This document shows, in pieces, positions 45,436-54,597 of a DNA stretch of 64,000 nucleotides (position 1 is its first letter; the number at the start of each line of letters is the position of its first letter). The notes under the pieces were generated by a model, which saw nothing but the letters and a program-made list of their open reading frames with translations, had not been told where the DNA came from and made no database searches. Location: NCBI RefSeq assembly GCF_013256625.1, contig NZ_CP053908.1, positions 1,550,001-1,614,000 on the forward strand, given 5' to 3'. Source of the DNA: Hymenobacter sp. BRD128. GTDB taxonomy: Bacteria > Bacteroidota > Bacteroidia > Cytophagales > Hymenobacteraceae. Both the position numbers and the translations under genes were made by a program.

Positions 45436-47268
45436 GTGGTAAAAAAATATTCTGGAGTAAGGTTATTGGAGGCGCCGCCCCGCTTTTTGCTGCTGCTGGC
45501 GCTGGGCAGCCTGGCGCTGGCTGCGGGCTACGCCGCTTTGGTGCTGGGCACAGCCAGCTGGGCCGAGGCCCGGGCGCTGGATGCGATTTATCCCTACGAA
45601 GGGTGGCACCTGCCCGCTTTCAGCCCGGCGGCCTGGCGGCAGACGCAGGCTGGGCTAACGGCCGTGGCCGCGGTGCTGGCGCTGGCCGGGCTGGGACTGG
45701 GGCCCGGCACGCGGGCCGGGCGCGCCGAGCTGGCGGCCACCCTGGCCGAGGTGCGGCGGCTGGGCGCCGGGGCTGGCCAGCGCTGGCAGCACCTGTCGCG
45801 CTGGCACCGGCGGGTGCTGCTAGGGCACCTGGCCGTGCTCACGGCCGCGCGCCTCTACCTGAGCCTGACCATTCCCTGGGCCGATGACGGGGGCTCGTTT
45901 GAGTATTTCGTCCGCCACGGGCTGCTGGCCGTGAGTGCTTATTACCCCATTCCCAACAACCACGTGCTGGCTAATACCATCGCCTGGGCCTTCTATCAGG
46001 TGCACCCGGGCTTTTGGTGGGCCATGCGGCTGCCGGTGCTGCTGGCCAGCACGGCGGGCACGGGGCTCATGTTCGGAATGCTAGTGCGCCGGCTAGGCTA
46101 CTGGCCGGCCCTGCTGGCGGCCGGGGCCATGGGCTGGACGCAGCTGAGCCTCTACCACGCGGCGGCCGGGCGGGGCTACTGGCTGGTGGCGCTGCTGGCG
46201 GCGGTGGTATTCTGGGCCCTGCTCGTCCTGCTTGAGGAGCCAGCCGGGGCGGGAGTCGTCGGTAGCCGCCTGGCCTGGCTGAGCCTGGTAGGGGCCAGTA
46301 TTCTGGGGTGCTACGCGGTGCCCACCTTCGCTTACGTAGTAACCTCGGCTTTTTCGTGGCTGGGCGTGCAGGCCCTGCTGCGCCGCGACTGGCGGGGGCT
46401 GGCGCAGCTAGTGGCCATGGGGTTGGTGGCCGTGCTGGGAGCAGCGGCCCTGTATACGCCCCTGCTGCTGGTATCGGGAAGTACGGCGCTGGTAGCCAAT
46501 CCCTACGTGCAGGCGCTGCCGGCCCGTAGCTTCTGGGCGCAGCTGCCGGCGCACGCCTGGTTTCTGGAAGGCTGGCTGGCGGGGCAGCGCCAAATGGGTG
46601 GGTGGGTTATCGTGCTGGGGCTGGGCTTGTTTGGCTGGCTGGCGCTAGCGGGCCGGCGGGGGCGGCTGGTGCCGGCCTACGCCCGGCAGGTGCGCCAAGT
46701 GGGGTGGCCCGCCCTCTGGTTTGTGCTGTGGCCCTACGTGTTGATGATGGGGCAGCGGGTGCTGCCGCCCGAGCGGACCTTACTCTACAAAGCGTGGTTT
46801 TTGTTTATTCTGCTAGCCCTGGTTCTGCTGGCCTGGCCGGGCCGGTGGCCCGGCTGGCGCTGGCTGCCGGGGCTACTGCTGGTGCCGTACGGCTCGTATG
46901 AAGTAGCCAGCCAGGTACTTAACAGCCGCCGGCTTCGCCAAGCAAATGCCGATTACGCGGCTACGTATGGCTGGCTGGCCCAGCGTACGCCGCGCCAGCC
47001 GGTGTTGCTGGCTAATCGTTTTTTATGGCTGTGGCTGCGCTTTGAGGCGCATACGCAAGCCCCTACCCAGCCGTGGCTCGCCGACCGCCACCCCCGGCCC
47101 GGCGTGCGGTATGCTTACATTCTGGTGCGGGGCGACAGCCTGGCCCCCGCCGGGGCGGGGGCGGTCGTGCGCCGGCTCGGGCAGATTACCATTTACCGCT
47201 ATGCCGGCCCCGCAGGAGCCTCACCCCGCGGGCCCTTGCTACCCGGCAGTGCTGCCAGTGCCCGGTAG
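45436..47268 (+). CDS. Polytopic membrane protein, GT-C-like (copy A)
   Basis: A 610-residue protein with about 12 hydrophobic segments and a GTG start (MVKKYSG) 37 bases after the previous stop. It shares a motif set with the genes at 47898-49696 and 49745-51550: an acidic pair in the first outer loop (Asp150-Asp151, followed by SFEYFV), PIPNNH at 171-176, YHAAAGRGYW, VPTFAY and GQRVLPPERTLLYK. The acidic first loop, helix count and motif order resemble GT39/ArnT-like GT-C glycosyltransferases using polyprenyl-phosphate sugars. That is inference; I cannot place it in a named family. Confidence 0.7.
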   Translation: MVKKYSGVRLLEAPPRFLLLLALGSLALAAGYAALVLGTASWAEARALDAIYPYEGWHLPAFSPAAWRQTQAGLTAVAAVLALAGLGLGPGTRAGRAELAATLAEVRRLGAGAGQRWQHLSRWHRRVLLGHLAVLTAARLYLSLTIPWADDGGSFEYFVRHGLLAVSAYYPIPNNHVLANTIAWAFYQVHPGFWWAMRLPVLLASTAGTGLMFGMLVRRLGYWPALLAAGAMGWTQLSLYHAAAGRGYWLVALLAAVVFWALLVLLEEPAGAGVVGSRLAWLSLVGASILGCYAVPTFAYVVTSAFSWLGVQALLRRDWRGLAQLVAMGLVAVLGAAALYTPLLLVSGSTALVANPYVQALPARSFWAQLPAHAWFLEGWLAGQRQMGGWVIVLGLGLFGWLALAGRRGRLVPAYARQVRQVGWPALWFVLWPYVLMMGQRVLPPERTLLYKAWFLFILLALVLLAWPGRWPGWRWLPGLLLVPYGSYEVASQVLNSRRLRQANADYAATYGWLAQRTPRQPVLLANRFLWLWLRFEAHTQAPTQPWLADRHPRPGVRYAYILVRGDSLAPAGAGAVVRRLGQITIYRYAGPAGASPRGPLLPGSAASAR

Positions 47269-47299
47269 GGTGCTGCTTTTCCTCATAACTGCCTTCCGA

Positions 47300-47872
47300 A
47301 TGAAACTTATTCTTGCTTCCGGCTCGCCGCGCCGGCGCCAGCTGCTCACGGAGATGGGGCTAGCCTACGACATCCGGCTGCGCGAGGTAGACGAAAGCTT
47401 CCCGCCCACGCTGCGCCGCGCCGCAGTGGCCGAATACCTGGCCCGCCACAAGGCCGAGGCCTACCGCGCCGACCTGGCGGCCGGGGAGTTGCTGCTCACG
47501 GCCGATACCATCGTGTGCCTCGACGACGACGTGCTCAATAAGCCCGCCGATGCCGCCGAAGCCCGCGCCATGCTCGGGCGCCTGCAGGGCCGCGCCCACC
47601 AGGTGTATACCGGTGTGTGCCTGCTGCCCGGTGATGGCCGCGCGCCGGTCGTCTTTGCCGACGAAACCACCGTGCACTTCCGCCCGCTGAGTGCCGAGGA
47701 CATTGCCTTTTACGTGGCCCGCTACCAGCCCCTGGACAAGGCCGGGGCCTACGGGGCCCAGGACTGGCTGGGCCTGGTCGGCATCGACCGGCTCGAAGGC
47801 TCTTATTTTAACGTGATGGGCCTGCCCACCCACCGCGTGTGGGCCGCGCTGCGGGCGCTAGGGCAGGGGTAG
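47300..47872 (+). CDS. Maf-like nucleotide pyrophosphatase
   Basis: A 190-residue Maf protein, which hydrolyses dTTP/UTP or modified nucleotides to monophosphates. The signatures are present: ILASGSPRRRQLL at the N-terminus, TADTIVCLDD and LDKAGAYGAQDWLGL. The ATG at 47300 is 31 bases after the preceding stop; earlier in-frame codons overlap copy A and are rejected. It sits between two members of the membrane-protein family, probably by operon chance. Maf proteins affect septum formation when overproduced. Confidence 0.95.
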   Translation: MKLILASGSPRRRQLLTEMGLAYDIRLREVDESFPPTLRRAAVAEYLARHKAEAYRADLAAGELLLTADTIVCLDDDVLNKPADAAEARAMLGRLQGRAHQVYTGVCLLPGDGRAPVVFADETTVHFRPLSAEDIAFYVARYQPLDKAGAYGAQDWLGLVGIDRLEGSYFNVMGLPTHRVWAALRALGQG

Positions 47873-47897
47873 CCCAAACTTAACCGGTTACGTCTGC

Positions 47898-49696
47898 ATG
47901 CAGAATCAACTACAGCCTGGCCGGCCGGCGGCCGAACGCCTGCCCCTGTTATTTTACGCGCTGCTGGGGCTGGGCGTGGTGGGCGGCTGCGCGGCCTGCG
48001 CGGCGCTGGTGCTGTACTCGGCCAGCTGGCCCGAGGCGGCGGCCCTGCGCGATTTTTACCCCTGGGAGCCGCGCGCCTACACGGCGGCCGAATTTACCGG
48101 GCTGCGGCGGGGGCTGGCGGGGCTAGCCCTGGCGGCGCTGGGGCTGGCCGGTATTCTGAGCCGGGAGCCGGCCGGCCGGGCGCAGCTGCGCCGGCTCGGG
48201 CGGGAAGTGGCCAGCAGCGGCCGGGGGCTGGCAGCGGGCTGGCGCGCGCTGCCTCCGGGGCAGCAGCGCTGGGCGGGCGGGCTGCTGCTGGCCCTCACGG
48301 CCCTGCGGCTGTACTGCAGCACGGGGCTGGTGCCCGCCGATGATGGCGTGTCGTATGAAGTATTTGTGCGGGCGCGCCTGCTGGTCGTGAGCGCGGCGTA
48401 TCCCTTTCCCAACAACCACGTGGGCAGCAATACCCTCAACTGGCTGTTTTACCAGCTCAACCCCGGGTTTTGGTGGAGCATGCGCCTGCCGGTAGTACTG
48501 ACGAGCACCGGGGCCACGGGGCTGTGGTTTTTGCTGGTGCTGCGGCGCAGCAGCTTCCGGGTGGCGGCGCTGGCGGTGAGCTTGTTCAGCGTGTTGCAGC
48601 TGAGCCTGTACCACGCCGTGACCGGGCGCGGCTACTGGCTGCTGGTGGGGCTGGGGGCCGTTGGCTTTTTTGCCGTGCTGGAGCTCACGAGGCCGGCTAG
48701 CGCCGGGCCCCGGCGCGCGCGCGCCGCCTGGGCCGGCTTGGTGCTGAGCGGGGTGCTCGGGCTGTACGTGGTGCCCACGCACGGCTATTTTTTGTTTTCG
48801 GCCTACAGCTGGCTGGGGCTGGCGGCGCTACGCCGCCGGGGGGCGTGGGAGGGGCTGCTCCCGGTGCTGGGCCTGGGCGGACTGACGCTGCTGGGCGCCG
48901 GGCTGCTTTACGCGCCGCTGCTGCTGATTTCCGGCCCCCAGCCCTTTTTTTATAATTCGTACGTACTGCCGCTGGCCGTGGGCGAGTTCTGGCGCCAGCT
49001 GCCGGGGTATCTGTGGCTGAGTGAGGGCTGGCTCAGCGGGCACCGCTGGCTGGGGGGGCTGCCGCTGCTGGCCGCGCTGGGCGGCGGGGGGCCTTGTGGC
49101 GGCGGGCGCGGGCCGGGCAGCTGCCCCCGGCGCAGGCCCGGCCGGTGCTGCGGCTGGGGCCGCCGAGCGCGTGGTTTATTGCCGCGCCCTACCTGCTGGT
49201 GGTGGCGCAGCGGGTGGCCGCGCCCGAGCGCACGCTTTTTTATAAATCACTGCTGTGGTGCCTGCTAGTGGTGCTGCTGGCCGACTGGGCGCTGCGCCAC
49301 GCGCAGCGGGCCGGGTGGGCGCCGGTGCTGCGCGGGCTGCTGGCGGCCGGAGGGCTGGCTTTTACCGCCAGCCAGGTGTACCTGCTGGAGCGCCACAACG
49401 CCGAGCAGGTGCGCGCCTGGCAAACCTATCGGCAGCCGATGGCCTGGCTGGCGACCCAGCCCGTGGGGCCGGTGTTGGCTCCCGTGCTCGTGTACCAGTA
49501 TTATTTACGATTTTTTGCCCACACCGAGTTTCGGGACCAGCCCTGGGTTATCGATGACCAGCCGCGCCCCGGCGTGCGCTACCGCTACCTGGTGCGCCCG
49601 GCCGGTGGCCGGCCCGTGCCCGGCGCGCCGCCCGGGCCCCCGGCGTTTCATGGGGCATTCGATATTTTCGTAGTTCCTGGTCCCGCAGGTCGGTAA
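47898..49696 (+). pseudogene. Polytopic membrane protein, GT-C-like (copy B, frameshifted)
   Basis: A paralogue of copy A: PADDGVSYEVFV, PFPNNHVGSN, YHAVTGRGYWLL, YVVPTHGYFLFSAYSWLG and, after the break, AQRVAAPERTLFYK. The frame shifts at the G6 run 49086-49091; one added G reads LGGGGALWRRARAGQL and rejoins the C-terminal third, giving about 600 residues. The conserved motifs on both sides are intact, so a sequencing deletion is likely. Starts 25 bases after maf. Confidence 0.7.
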
Positions 49697-49744
49697 ATCG
49701 GGCGGGGTAGTGGGCCGGGCTGCCGGCTGATTCTAATTCAGCAC

Positions 49745-51550
49745 ATGCGTTTTCTTCTTCGGTTTCAATTTCTGCTGCTGCTCGTGGCCGCGGGCGGGCT
49801 AGCCCTGCTGCTTGGGGTGCGCGGCTATGCCAGCCTGGCCGCGTCGGTGATGCACCCGCAGTACGGAATATTCTTTGCCCTGCGCCGCGACCTGGTGCCC
49901 GCCGCTCTTACGCCACTGCGCTACCAGGGGCTGCGCCTGGGCCTGGGCGCAGCCCTGCTGCTGGCGCTGGGTGGGCTCTGGTGGCTGGGGAGGCCGCGCG
50001 CGCGCGCGGCGGCCGGCCACCCGTGGCTGCTAGCCCGCCGTTGGTGGGCCGCGCTGTGGCGGCCGGTGCGGCAGCTCGGCCGGGCCGAGCGGGCGCTGGC
50101 GGGTGGGCTGCTCGGCGGAGTGCTGGTAGCCCGCCTCTACTACGCCGGCGGCTACCCGCTGAGCCTCGACGAGATAGCATCTTACGACTACTTTGTGGTG
50201 CCGGGGGCGGCCGTCACGGCCAGCTATTACGCGTTTCCCAACAACCACATCCTGGCCAATCTGCTCGTGGGGCTGGTGCACGCGCTGCTGCCGGGTGCTT
50301 CGCCGAGGCTAGCCCTGCGGCTGCTGCCGACGCTGCTCGGGGTGCTCACGCTGCCGCTGGTGTATGCGCTGGCGCTGCGCTACCTGCGCTTTGGGGTGGC
50401 CACGCTGGGGCTGGGGCTGTATTGGCTCTCGCCGCTGGGGGTGTACTACGCCGTGGCCGGCCGCGGCTACGCCTGGGCGCTGGCGGCGGCGCTGGCCGGG
50501 CTTTTCGCCACGGCCGAGCTGCTGCGGCCGGCCTGGCGGCGGCGCACTACGCGGCAGCTGGCCTGGGCCGTGTTTAGCGCGAGCGCAGTAGGGGGGCTGT
50601 ACGCCGTGCCCACGCATCTCTACGTGCTGCTGGGGCTGGGGCTGGGGTTGCTGGTAGGGTTTGGCCGGCTGCCGGGCCGGGCCGGGCGGGTGCAGCTGGG
50701 GCACCTGGTGGTGGCTACGCTGGGTATCATGGCGGTGGCTGGCGTACTCTACGCGCCGGTAGGGGCAGTGTCGGGCTGGCCGGCGCTGCTGGCCAATCCC
50801 TACGTGGCGCGCCATGCCTGGCCGGAGTTCCGCCAGGGCATTGCTCCCTGGCTGCTGGGCACCGCGACCGAGCTGCTGGGCCAGCGCGGGCTGAGTGCCG
50901 CTGCCTATTGCCTGGTGCTGGGGCTAGCCCCGGTGGCGCTGCGCGCGGGCCGGCTACCGGAGCCTCCGCGCCGGCTGGGCTGGCTGCTGTGGCTACAGCT
51001 AGGCCTGTGGCTGCCGCTGGTGCTGGGGCAGCGGGTGTATCCGCCGGCGCGCACGCTGCTGGTGGTACTGTTGGCGTTTTTCGTGCTGCTTGCCATCCTG
51101 CTGCAAGCCGCTTGGGTGCGGTTTAGGGCTAGCCGGGCGGGCAGCGGGCCAGGGGGGCGGTGGCAGCCGCTAGCCCTGCTGGCGGTGCTGGGCGCCTACG
51201 GGGGCTACCGGCTGCACCGCGAGCAGGCCATCATCGGGCAGCTTGCCCAGCAGCAGCAGCAGCTGCACGCGGCCTACGGCTGGCTGCAAAGCCAGGCGCT
51301 GCCTCGCATCTGGGTCGAGCCGCGCGCCTACGCGCTTTACTGGCATCACTACGCCTTGAGCGCCGGCCAGCGCCCGCTGCCGTTGGTAGTGCCCTACGAT
51401 GCGCCCGGTGCCGGCCCGGCCCCGACGGGCGAGGTAGAGGTGTTAAAACCGGGCGAGTACCCGGCCGCCGACCGGCGCCCCGCCCGCTACCGCAGCGCGC
51501 CGGTACTTATCGTGCCCGTGTCGCCCGCGCAGCCCCTCATTCGGGATTGA
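49745..51550 (+). CDS. Polytopic membrane protein, GT-C-like (copy C)
   Basis: A 601-residue paralogue of copies A and B with the same order of motifs: Asp-Glu in SLDEIASYDYFV, AFPNNHILAN, YYAVAGRGYAWAL, YAVPTHLYVLLG and GQRVYPPARTLLV. Twelve or so helices and a short periplasmic C-terminal domain (PRIWVEPRAYALYWHHYA). It is the most diverged of the three, replacing Asp-Asp by Asp-Glu, which is the more common GT-C pair. It starts 48 bases after copy B and ends the cluster. Confidence 0.7.
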   Translation: MRFLLRFQFLLLLVAAGGLALLLGVRGYASLAASVMHPQYGIFFALRRDLVPAALTPLRYQGLRLGLGAALLLALGGLWWLGRPRARAAAGHPWLLARRWWAALWRPVRQLGRAERALAGGLLGGVLVARLYYAGGYPLSLDEIASYDYFVVPGAAVTASYYAFPNNHILANLLVGLVHALLPGASPRLALRLLPTLLGVLTLPLVYALALRYLRFGVATLGLGLYWLSPLGVYYAVAGRGYAWALAAALAGLFATAELLRPAWRRRTTRQLAWAVFSASAVGGLYAVPTHLYVLLGLGLGLLVGFGRLPGRAGRVQLGHLVVATLGIMAVAGVLYAPVGAVSGWPALLANPYVARHAWPEFRQGIAPWLLGTATELLGQRGLSAAAYCLVLGLAPVALRAGRLPEPPRRLGWLLWLQLGLWLPLVLGQRVYPPARTLLVVLLAFFVLLAILLQAAWVRFRASRAGSGPGGRWQPLALLAVLGAYGGYRLHREQAIIGQLAQQQQQLHAAYGWLQSQALPRIWVEPRAYALYWHHYALSAGQRPLPLVVPYDAPGAGPAPTGEVEVLKPGEYPAADRRPARYRSAPVLIVPVSPAQPLIRD

Positions 51551-51582
51551 GGCTAGCGGGTTTCGGCTGGCGTGGGCCGTCG

Positions 51583-52020
51583 CTAGCCCCGGGCCAGCAG
51601 TGCGATGCCCGCTACAATCAGCCCCAGCCCGCCGGCCTGCGCCAGCGTAAGGCTTTCGCGCAGCACCACCAGCCCTAGCAAAGCCGCCAGCAGCACCGAG
51701 CCGCCCACAATCACGGGCGTGCCCACCGAGGCCGGCACCCCGCGCTTAAACACCACGAACGTCAGAATCTCGGCTAGCCCCACGCTCAGCCCGGCCAGCG
51801 CCGCCAGCCCCAGGCCCCGGCCCGACACGGCCAGCGGCTGCCCCAGCAACTGGAGGCGCAGCAGCCACGCGGCGCCCAGCCCGGCGGCCACCAGCTGCAG
51901 CACCACCGCGCCCACGGCCGGCGGCAGGTGCGCGGCGGCCAGCTTGATAAAGAAGTTGTAGCCCGCCAGGCACAGGGCCGTGAGCAGGGCGAGCGGGAGC
52001 CAGTTAGTCATAAAATTCAT
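51583..52020 (-). CDS. EamA/DMT-type half-transporter
   Basis: A 145-residue protein with five hydrophobic helices, about half of a normal ten-helix DMT transporter, including the EamA pattern VGTPVIVGGSVLLAALLGLVVLRESLTLAQAGG (shown in pieces: GTPVIVGGSVLLAAL, LRESLTLAQ). Five-helix members probably act as dimers. Substrate unknown. Converges with the membrane-protein cluster. Confidence 0.8.
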   Translation of the reverse strand: MNFMTNWLPLALLTALCLAGYNFFIKLAAAHLPPAVGAVVLQLVAAGLGAAWLLRLQLLGQPLAVSGRGLGLAALAGLSVGLAEILTFVVFKRGVPASVGTPVIVGGSVLLAALLGLVVLRESLTLAQAGGLGLIVAGIALLARG

Positions 52021-52027
52021 ACGCGGC

Positions 52028-52116
52028 TATCTTTGCCGCACGCGCGTTGGGTATGTCCCCGGCCTACGGTAGCCCTTGAAAAAGGGAAACCCCGGCTGCG
52101 CTAACAGTCGGGGTTT
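52028..52116 (+). promoter_or_regulatory. Putative promoter and leader hairpin
   Basis: TATCTTTG (52028-52035) matches the -7 consensus. About 50 bases further lies a hairpin with arms AAACCCCG (52087-52094) and CGGGGTTT (52109-52116) without a T tail. Together they form a leader ahead of the 39-residue ORF at 52157. The hairpin does not resemble a known riboswitch. Confidence 0.35.
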
Positions 52117-52156
52117 CAGAAGCGGGGGTTTATGCGGAACCCTTCACTTCACTCCA

Positions 52157-52276
52157 ATGAAACGGGACAACGCGACAAAACTACTACAGGCAGTGGGTAA
52201 AGCTGTGCTGGTGGGGTTTGCAAGTGGGCTAGCCAAAGCCGTGGCGGTGGCGCTGCTCACCTACATTCTCCGGTAG
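52157..52276 (+). CDS. Very small membrane protein
   Basis: A 39-residue peptide (starts MKRDNATKLLQAVGKAVLVG) with one hydrophobic helix and a positively charged N-terminus, so it is probably a single-span inner-membrane peptide. Support comes from its own putative promoter and a strong terminator 11 bases after the stop. I chose the ATG at 52157 because upstream in-frame sequence covers the leader hairpin. Function unknown. Confidence 0.5.
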   Translation: MKRDNATKLLQAVGKAVLVGFASGLAKAVAVALLTYILR

Positions 52277-52287
52277 TTGGGTAAGGG

Positions 52288-52319
52288 GTTGGGCCGGGTG
52301 CCCGGCCCCTTATTTTTTT
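52288..52319 (+). terminator. Terminator after the 39-residue ORF
   Basis: GGGCCGGG and its complement CCCGGCCC form a tight GC stem directly followed by TTATTTTTTT. Confidence 0.85.
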
Positions 52320-52381
52320 ATAACTGCTGCAAATATAACAGGTTGGAAAGCAAGTTGGTTTCGGGGCTCTCAAGAGAAGAT

Positions 52382-52819
52382 TTAGGCTTGCGTTTTATCT
52401 TGCTCGAGTAAATGTAGAATGGTTTTCCAGCGCAGCCACTGGGAAGCAACATAAATTCCCACTAGGAAGAACCAAAGCGGGTAATCGTAGTAAAAGCCCC
52501 AGAATACAAAAAGCCCGCCGATAAGCAGCGTTTCCAGGATGATGACGAGACTAGATTCAAGCGCGAGGTTAAAGAGAATAAAGTCAGCAAGTAATGTTAG
52601 AACTAAAAACCCTAGCCAAAAAAGTAAGCCAAACGAGAGAAGAAATAGGAGTGGTGCAAAGAGGGAACTGAACAAGCAGCTCATAAAGCCCTCCGTACAG
52701 TTTAATCCACCGATGCCAAACCAGCTGCAAATCGTTCCTAACGCACTTGCGCCGGCCAAAATACGCAAGCAACTTATTAAATTAGTTGCTGCAATACGAA
52801 GAAATAAATTTCGCTTCAT
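52382..52819 (-). CDS. Small polytopic membrane protein, unrecognised
   Basis: A 145-residue protein with four hydrophobic segments (for example APLLFLLSFGLLFWLGFLVL). Its start codon overlaps the gpsA stop by four bases (ATGA), so it is translated with gpsA. Codon use is clearly less GC-rich than gpsA, which suggests it was acquired. No family recognised. Confidence 0.6.
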   Translation of the reverse strand: MKRNLFLRIAATNLISCLRILAGASALGTICSWFGIGGLNCTEGFMSCLFSSLFAPLLFLLSFGLLFWLGFLVLTLLADFILFNLALESSLVIILETLLIGGLFVFWGFYYDYPLWFFLVGIYVASQWLRWKTILHLLEQDKTQA

Positions 52820-53811
52820 CGTAGCTTCTCCTTCAAAATCTCCAGTTCCACGGCCGGCGCAATACGCTCATACAAAATGTTATACGCGGCCGTAGTGATA
52901 GGCATATTCACCTTGAGCTGGCGGTTGAGCTCATGAATGCTCTTGACAGCGTAATAGCCTTCGGCAATCATGTTCATTTCGAGCTGCGCTGACTTAACCG
53001 AATAGCCCCGGCCCACCATGCTGCCAAAGGTGCGGTTGCGCGAGAACTGCGAGTAGGCCGTCACCAGCAAGTCGCCGAGGTAGGCCGAGGCCGAGAGGTC
53101 GCGGGGCTGGGGCGAGATGGCCTGCAGAAAGCGCCGGATTTCCTGCACCGCGTTGCTCACCAGCACGGCCAGGAAGTTGTCGCCGTAGCCCAGGCCGTGG
53201 GCAATGCCGCCGGTGAGGGCAATGATGTTTTTCATCACGGCGCAGTACTCGATGCCGTCGAGGTCGGCGGCCGGATGGGCGCTTACGTAGCGGTTGCGCA
53301 GCAGCTGGCAAAAGGCTAGCCCGAGCCCGCCCACGTCGGGCGAGCCGATGGTGAGGTAGCTCTGCTTTTCGAGGGCCACCTCTTCGGCGTGGCAGGGCCC
53401 GGCAATGACCCCTAGCTGGGCGGCGGGCAGCCGGAAGCGCTCCTGCACGTAGTCGGTGACGAGCACATTCTTGCCCGGAATCATGCCCTTGATGGCCGAC
53501 ACCACCCCGATTTTGTGGCGCAGCGCATCGCGGCCCAGCTTGTCGAGCACCGGCTGCACGAAGGCCGCCGGCACGGCCAGCACCAGCCAGTCGGCTTCGA
53601 GCACGGCGTCCGAGAGGTCGGTAGTGGGGAAGACCAGGTTGCGGTCGAAGAGCACCGCGGAGAGGTAGCGCGGGTTGTGGCCGGTGCGCAGCAGGTGCTG
53701 CACGTCGTCCTTCGAGCGTAGCCACCAGTCGACGCGGGCGCCGTTTTCGGAGAGGATTTTGGTCAGCGCGGTGGCCCAGGAGCCGCCGCCAATCATGGCA
53801 ATTTTTTCCAT
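52816..53811 (-). CDS. gpsA: Glycerol-3-phosphate dehydrogenase [NAD(P)+]
   Basis: Reduces dihydroxyacetone phosphate to sn-glycerol-3-phosphate for phospholipid synthesis. The 331-residue protein shows the N-terminal Rossmann motif IGGGSWATALTKIL, the substrate region AGPCHAEEVALEKQSYLTIG, the catalytic lysine in VMKNIIALTGG and LGDLLVTAYSQFSRNRTFG. Start at ATG 53811 (MEKIAMIG); upstream in-frame codons overlap the divergent HD gene. Full length. A small membrane-protein gene overlaps its stop. Confidence 0.97.
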   Translation of the reverse strand: MEKIAMIGGGSWATALTKILSENGARVDWWLRSKDDVQHLLRTGHNPRYLSAVLFDRNLVFPTTDLSDAVLEADWLVLAVPAAFVQPVLDKLGRDALRHKIGVVSAIKGMIPGKNVLVTDYVQERFRLPAAQLGVIAGPCHAEEVALEKQSYLTIGSPDVGGLGLAFCQLLRNRYVSAHPAADLDGIEYCAVMKNIIALTGGIAHGLGYGDNFLAVLVSNAVQEIRRFLQAISPQPRDLSASAYLGDLLVTAYSQFSRNRTFGSMVGRGYSVKSAQLEMNMIAEGYYAVKSIHELNRQLKVNMPITTAAYNILYERIAPAVELEILKEKLR

Positions 53812-53913
53812 AGAGCAGGGGCGGGGCGAGCCGGCCCGTGGGGAGTCGGGAGGGGAATTCAGCCCGCAAACTAGCGCCAACGGCCGCATCTTTGCCGAAA
53901 ATCTACTTTTGTC

Positions 53914-54597
53914 ATGCGTTCCATTATTGCCGCCACGGCCGCGTTTGTTGAGGAGAAGTTCAAAGAAGAAGGCTCGGGCCACGACTGGGCGCACATCCGG
54001 CGGGTGTGGCAGGTGGCGCGGGCACTGGCCGCCCAAACGCCCGGCACCGACCTGGAAGTAGCCGAGCTGGCCGCCCTGCTGCACGATATTGCCGACTGGA
54101 AGTTTCACGGCGGCGACTACGAGGCCGGCCCCCGCGCCGCCCGCGCCTGGCTGGCCGGTCAGCACGTGCCCGAGGCCACCATTGCCCGCGTGGAGCAGGT
54201 TATTCGCGAAGTCAGCTTTAAAGGGCTAGGGGTTGAAACGCCCGTCAGCAGCCCCGAGGCGGCCGTGGTGCAGGATGCCGACCGGCTCGACGCCATCGGG
54301 GCCATTGGCGTGGCCCGGGCGTTTGCCTACGGCGAGCACAAGGGCCGGCCCATGCACGACCCGGCCACGCCGCCCGTGTCGCACGCCGACTTTGCGCAGT
54401 ACAAGCAAAGCACGGCGCCCACCATCAACCACTTCTACGAGAAGCTGCTGCACCTCAAAGACCGCCTGCACACGCCCGCCGCCCGCCGGCTAGCCCAGCA
54501 GCGCCACCACTTCATGGAAGAGTTTGTGGCCCAGTTTCTGCGGGAGTGGGCTAGCGAAGATGCAGCCCAGCTACCGGGCGTTACTTTTACGGCATGA
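53914..54597 (+). CDS. HD domain-containing phosphohydrolase
   Basis: A 227-residue metal-dependent HD hydrolase: first histidine in GHDWAHIRRVW, the HD pair in LAALLHDIADWK, and the distal aspartate in VQDADRLDAIGAIGVARAF, an arrangement typical of YedJ-like members. These act on nucleotides or other phosphate esters; the substrate is unknown. Divergent from gpsA. Its stop overlaps the start of a small lipoprotein gene by four bases. Confidence 0.9.
   Translation: MRSIIAATAAFVEEKFKEEGSGHDWAHIRRVWQVARALAAQTPGTDLEVAELAALLHDIADWKFHGGDYEAGPRAARAWLAGQHVPEATIARVEQVIREVSFKGLGVETPVSSPEAAVVQDADRLDAIGAIGVARAFAYGEHKGRPMHDPATPPVSHADFAQYKQSTAPTINHFYEKLLHLKDRLHTPAARRLAQQRHHFMEEFVAQFLREWASEDAAQLPGVTFTA

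Noticed and set aside
52087..52116. Riboswitch in the leader of the 39-residue ORF
   Set aside because: A single short hairpin without a recognisable aptamer core.
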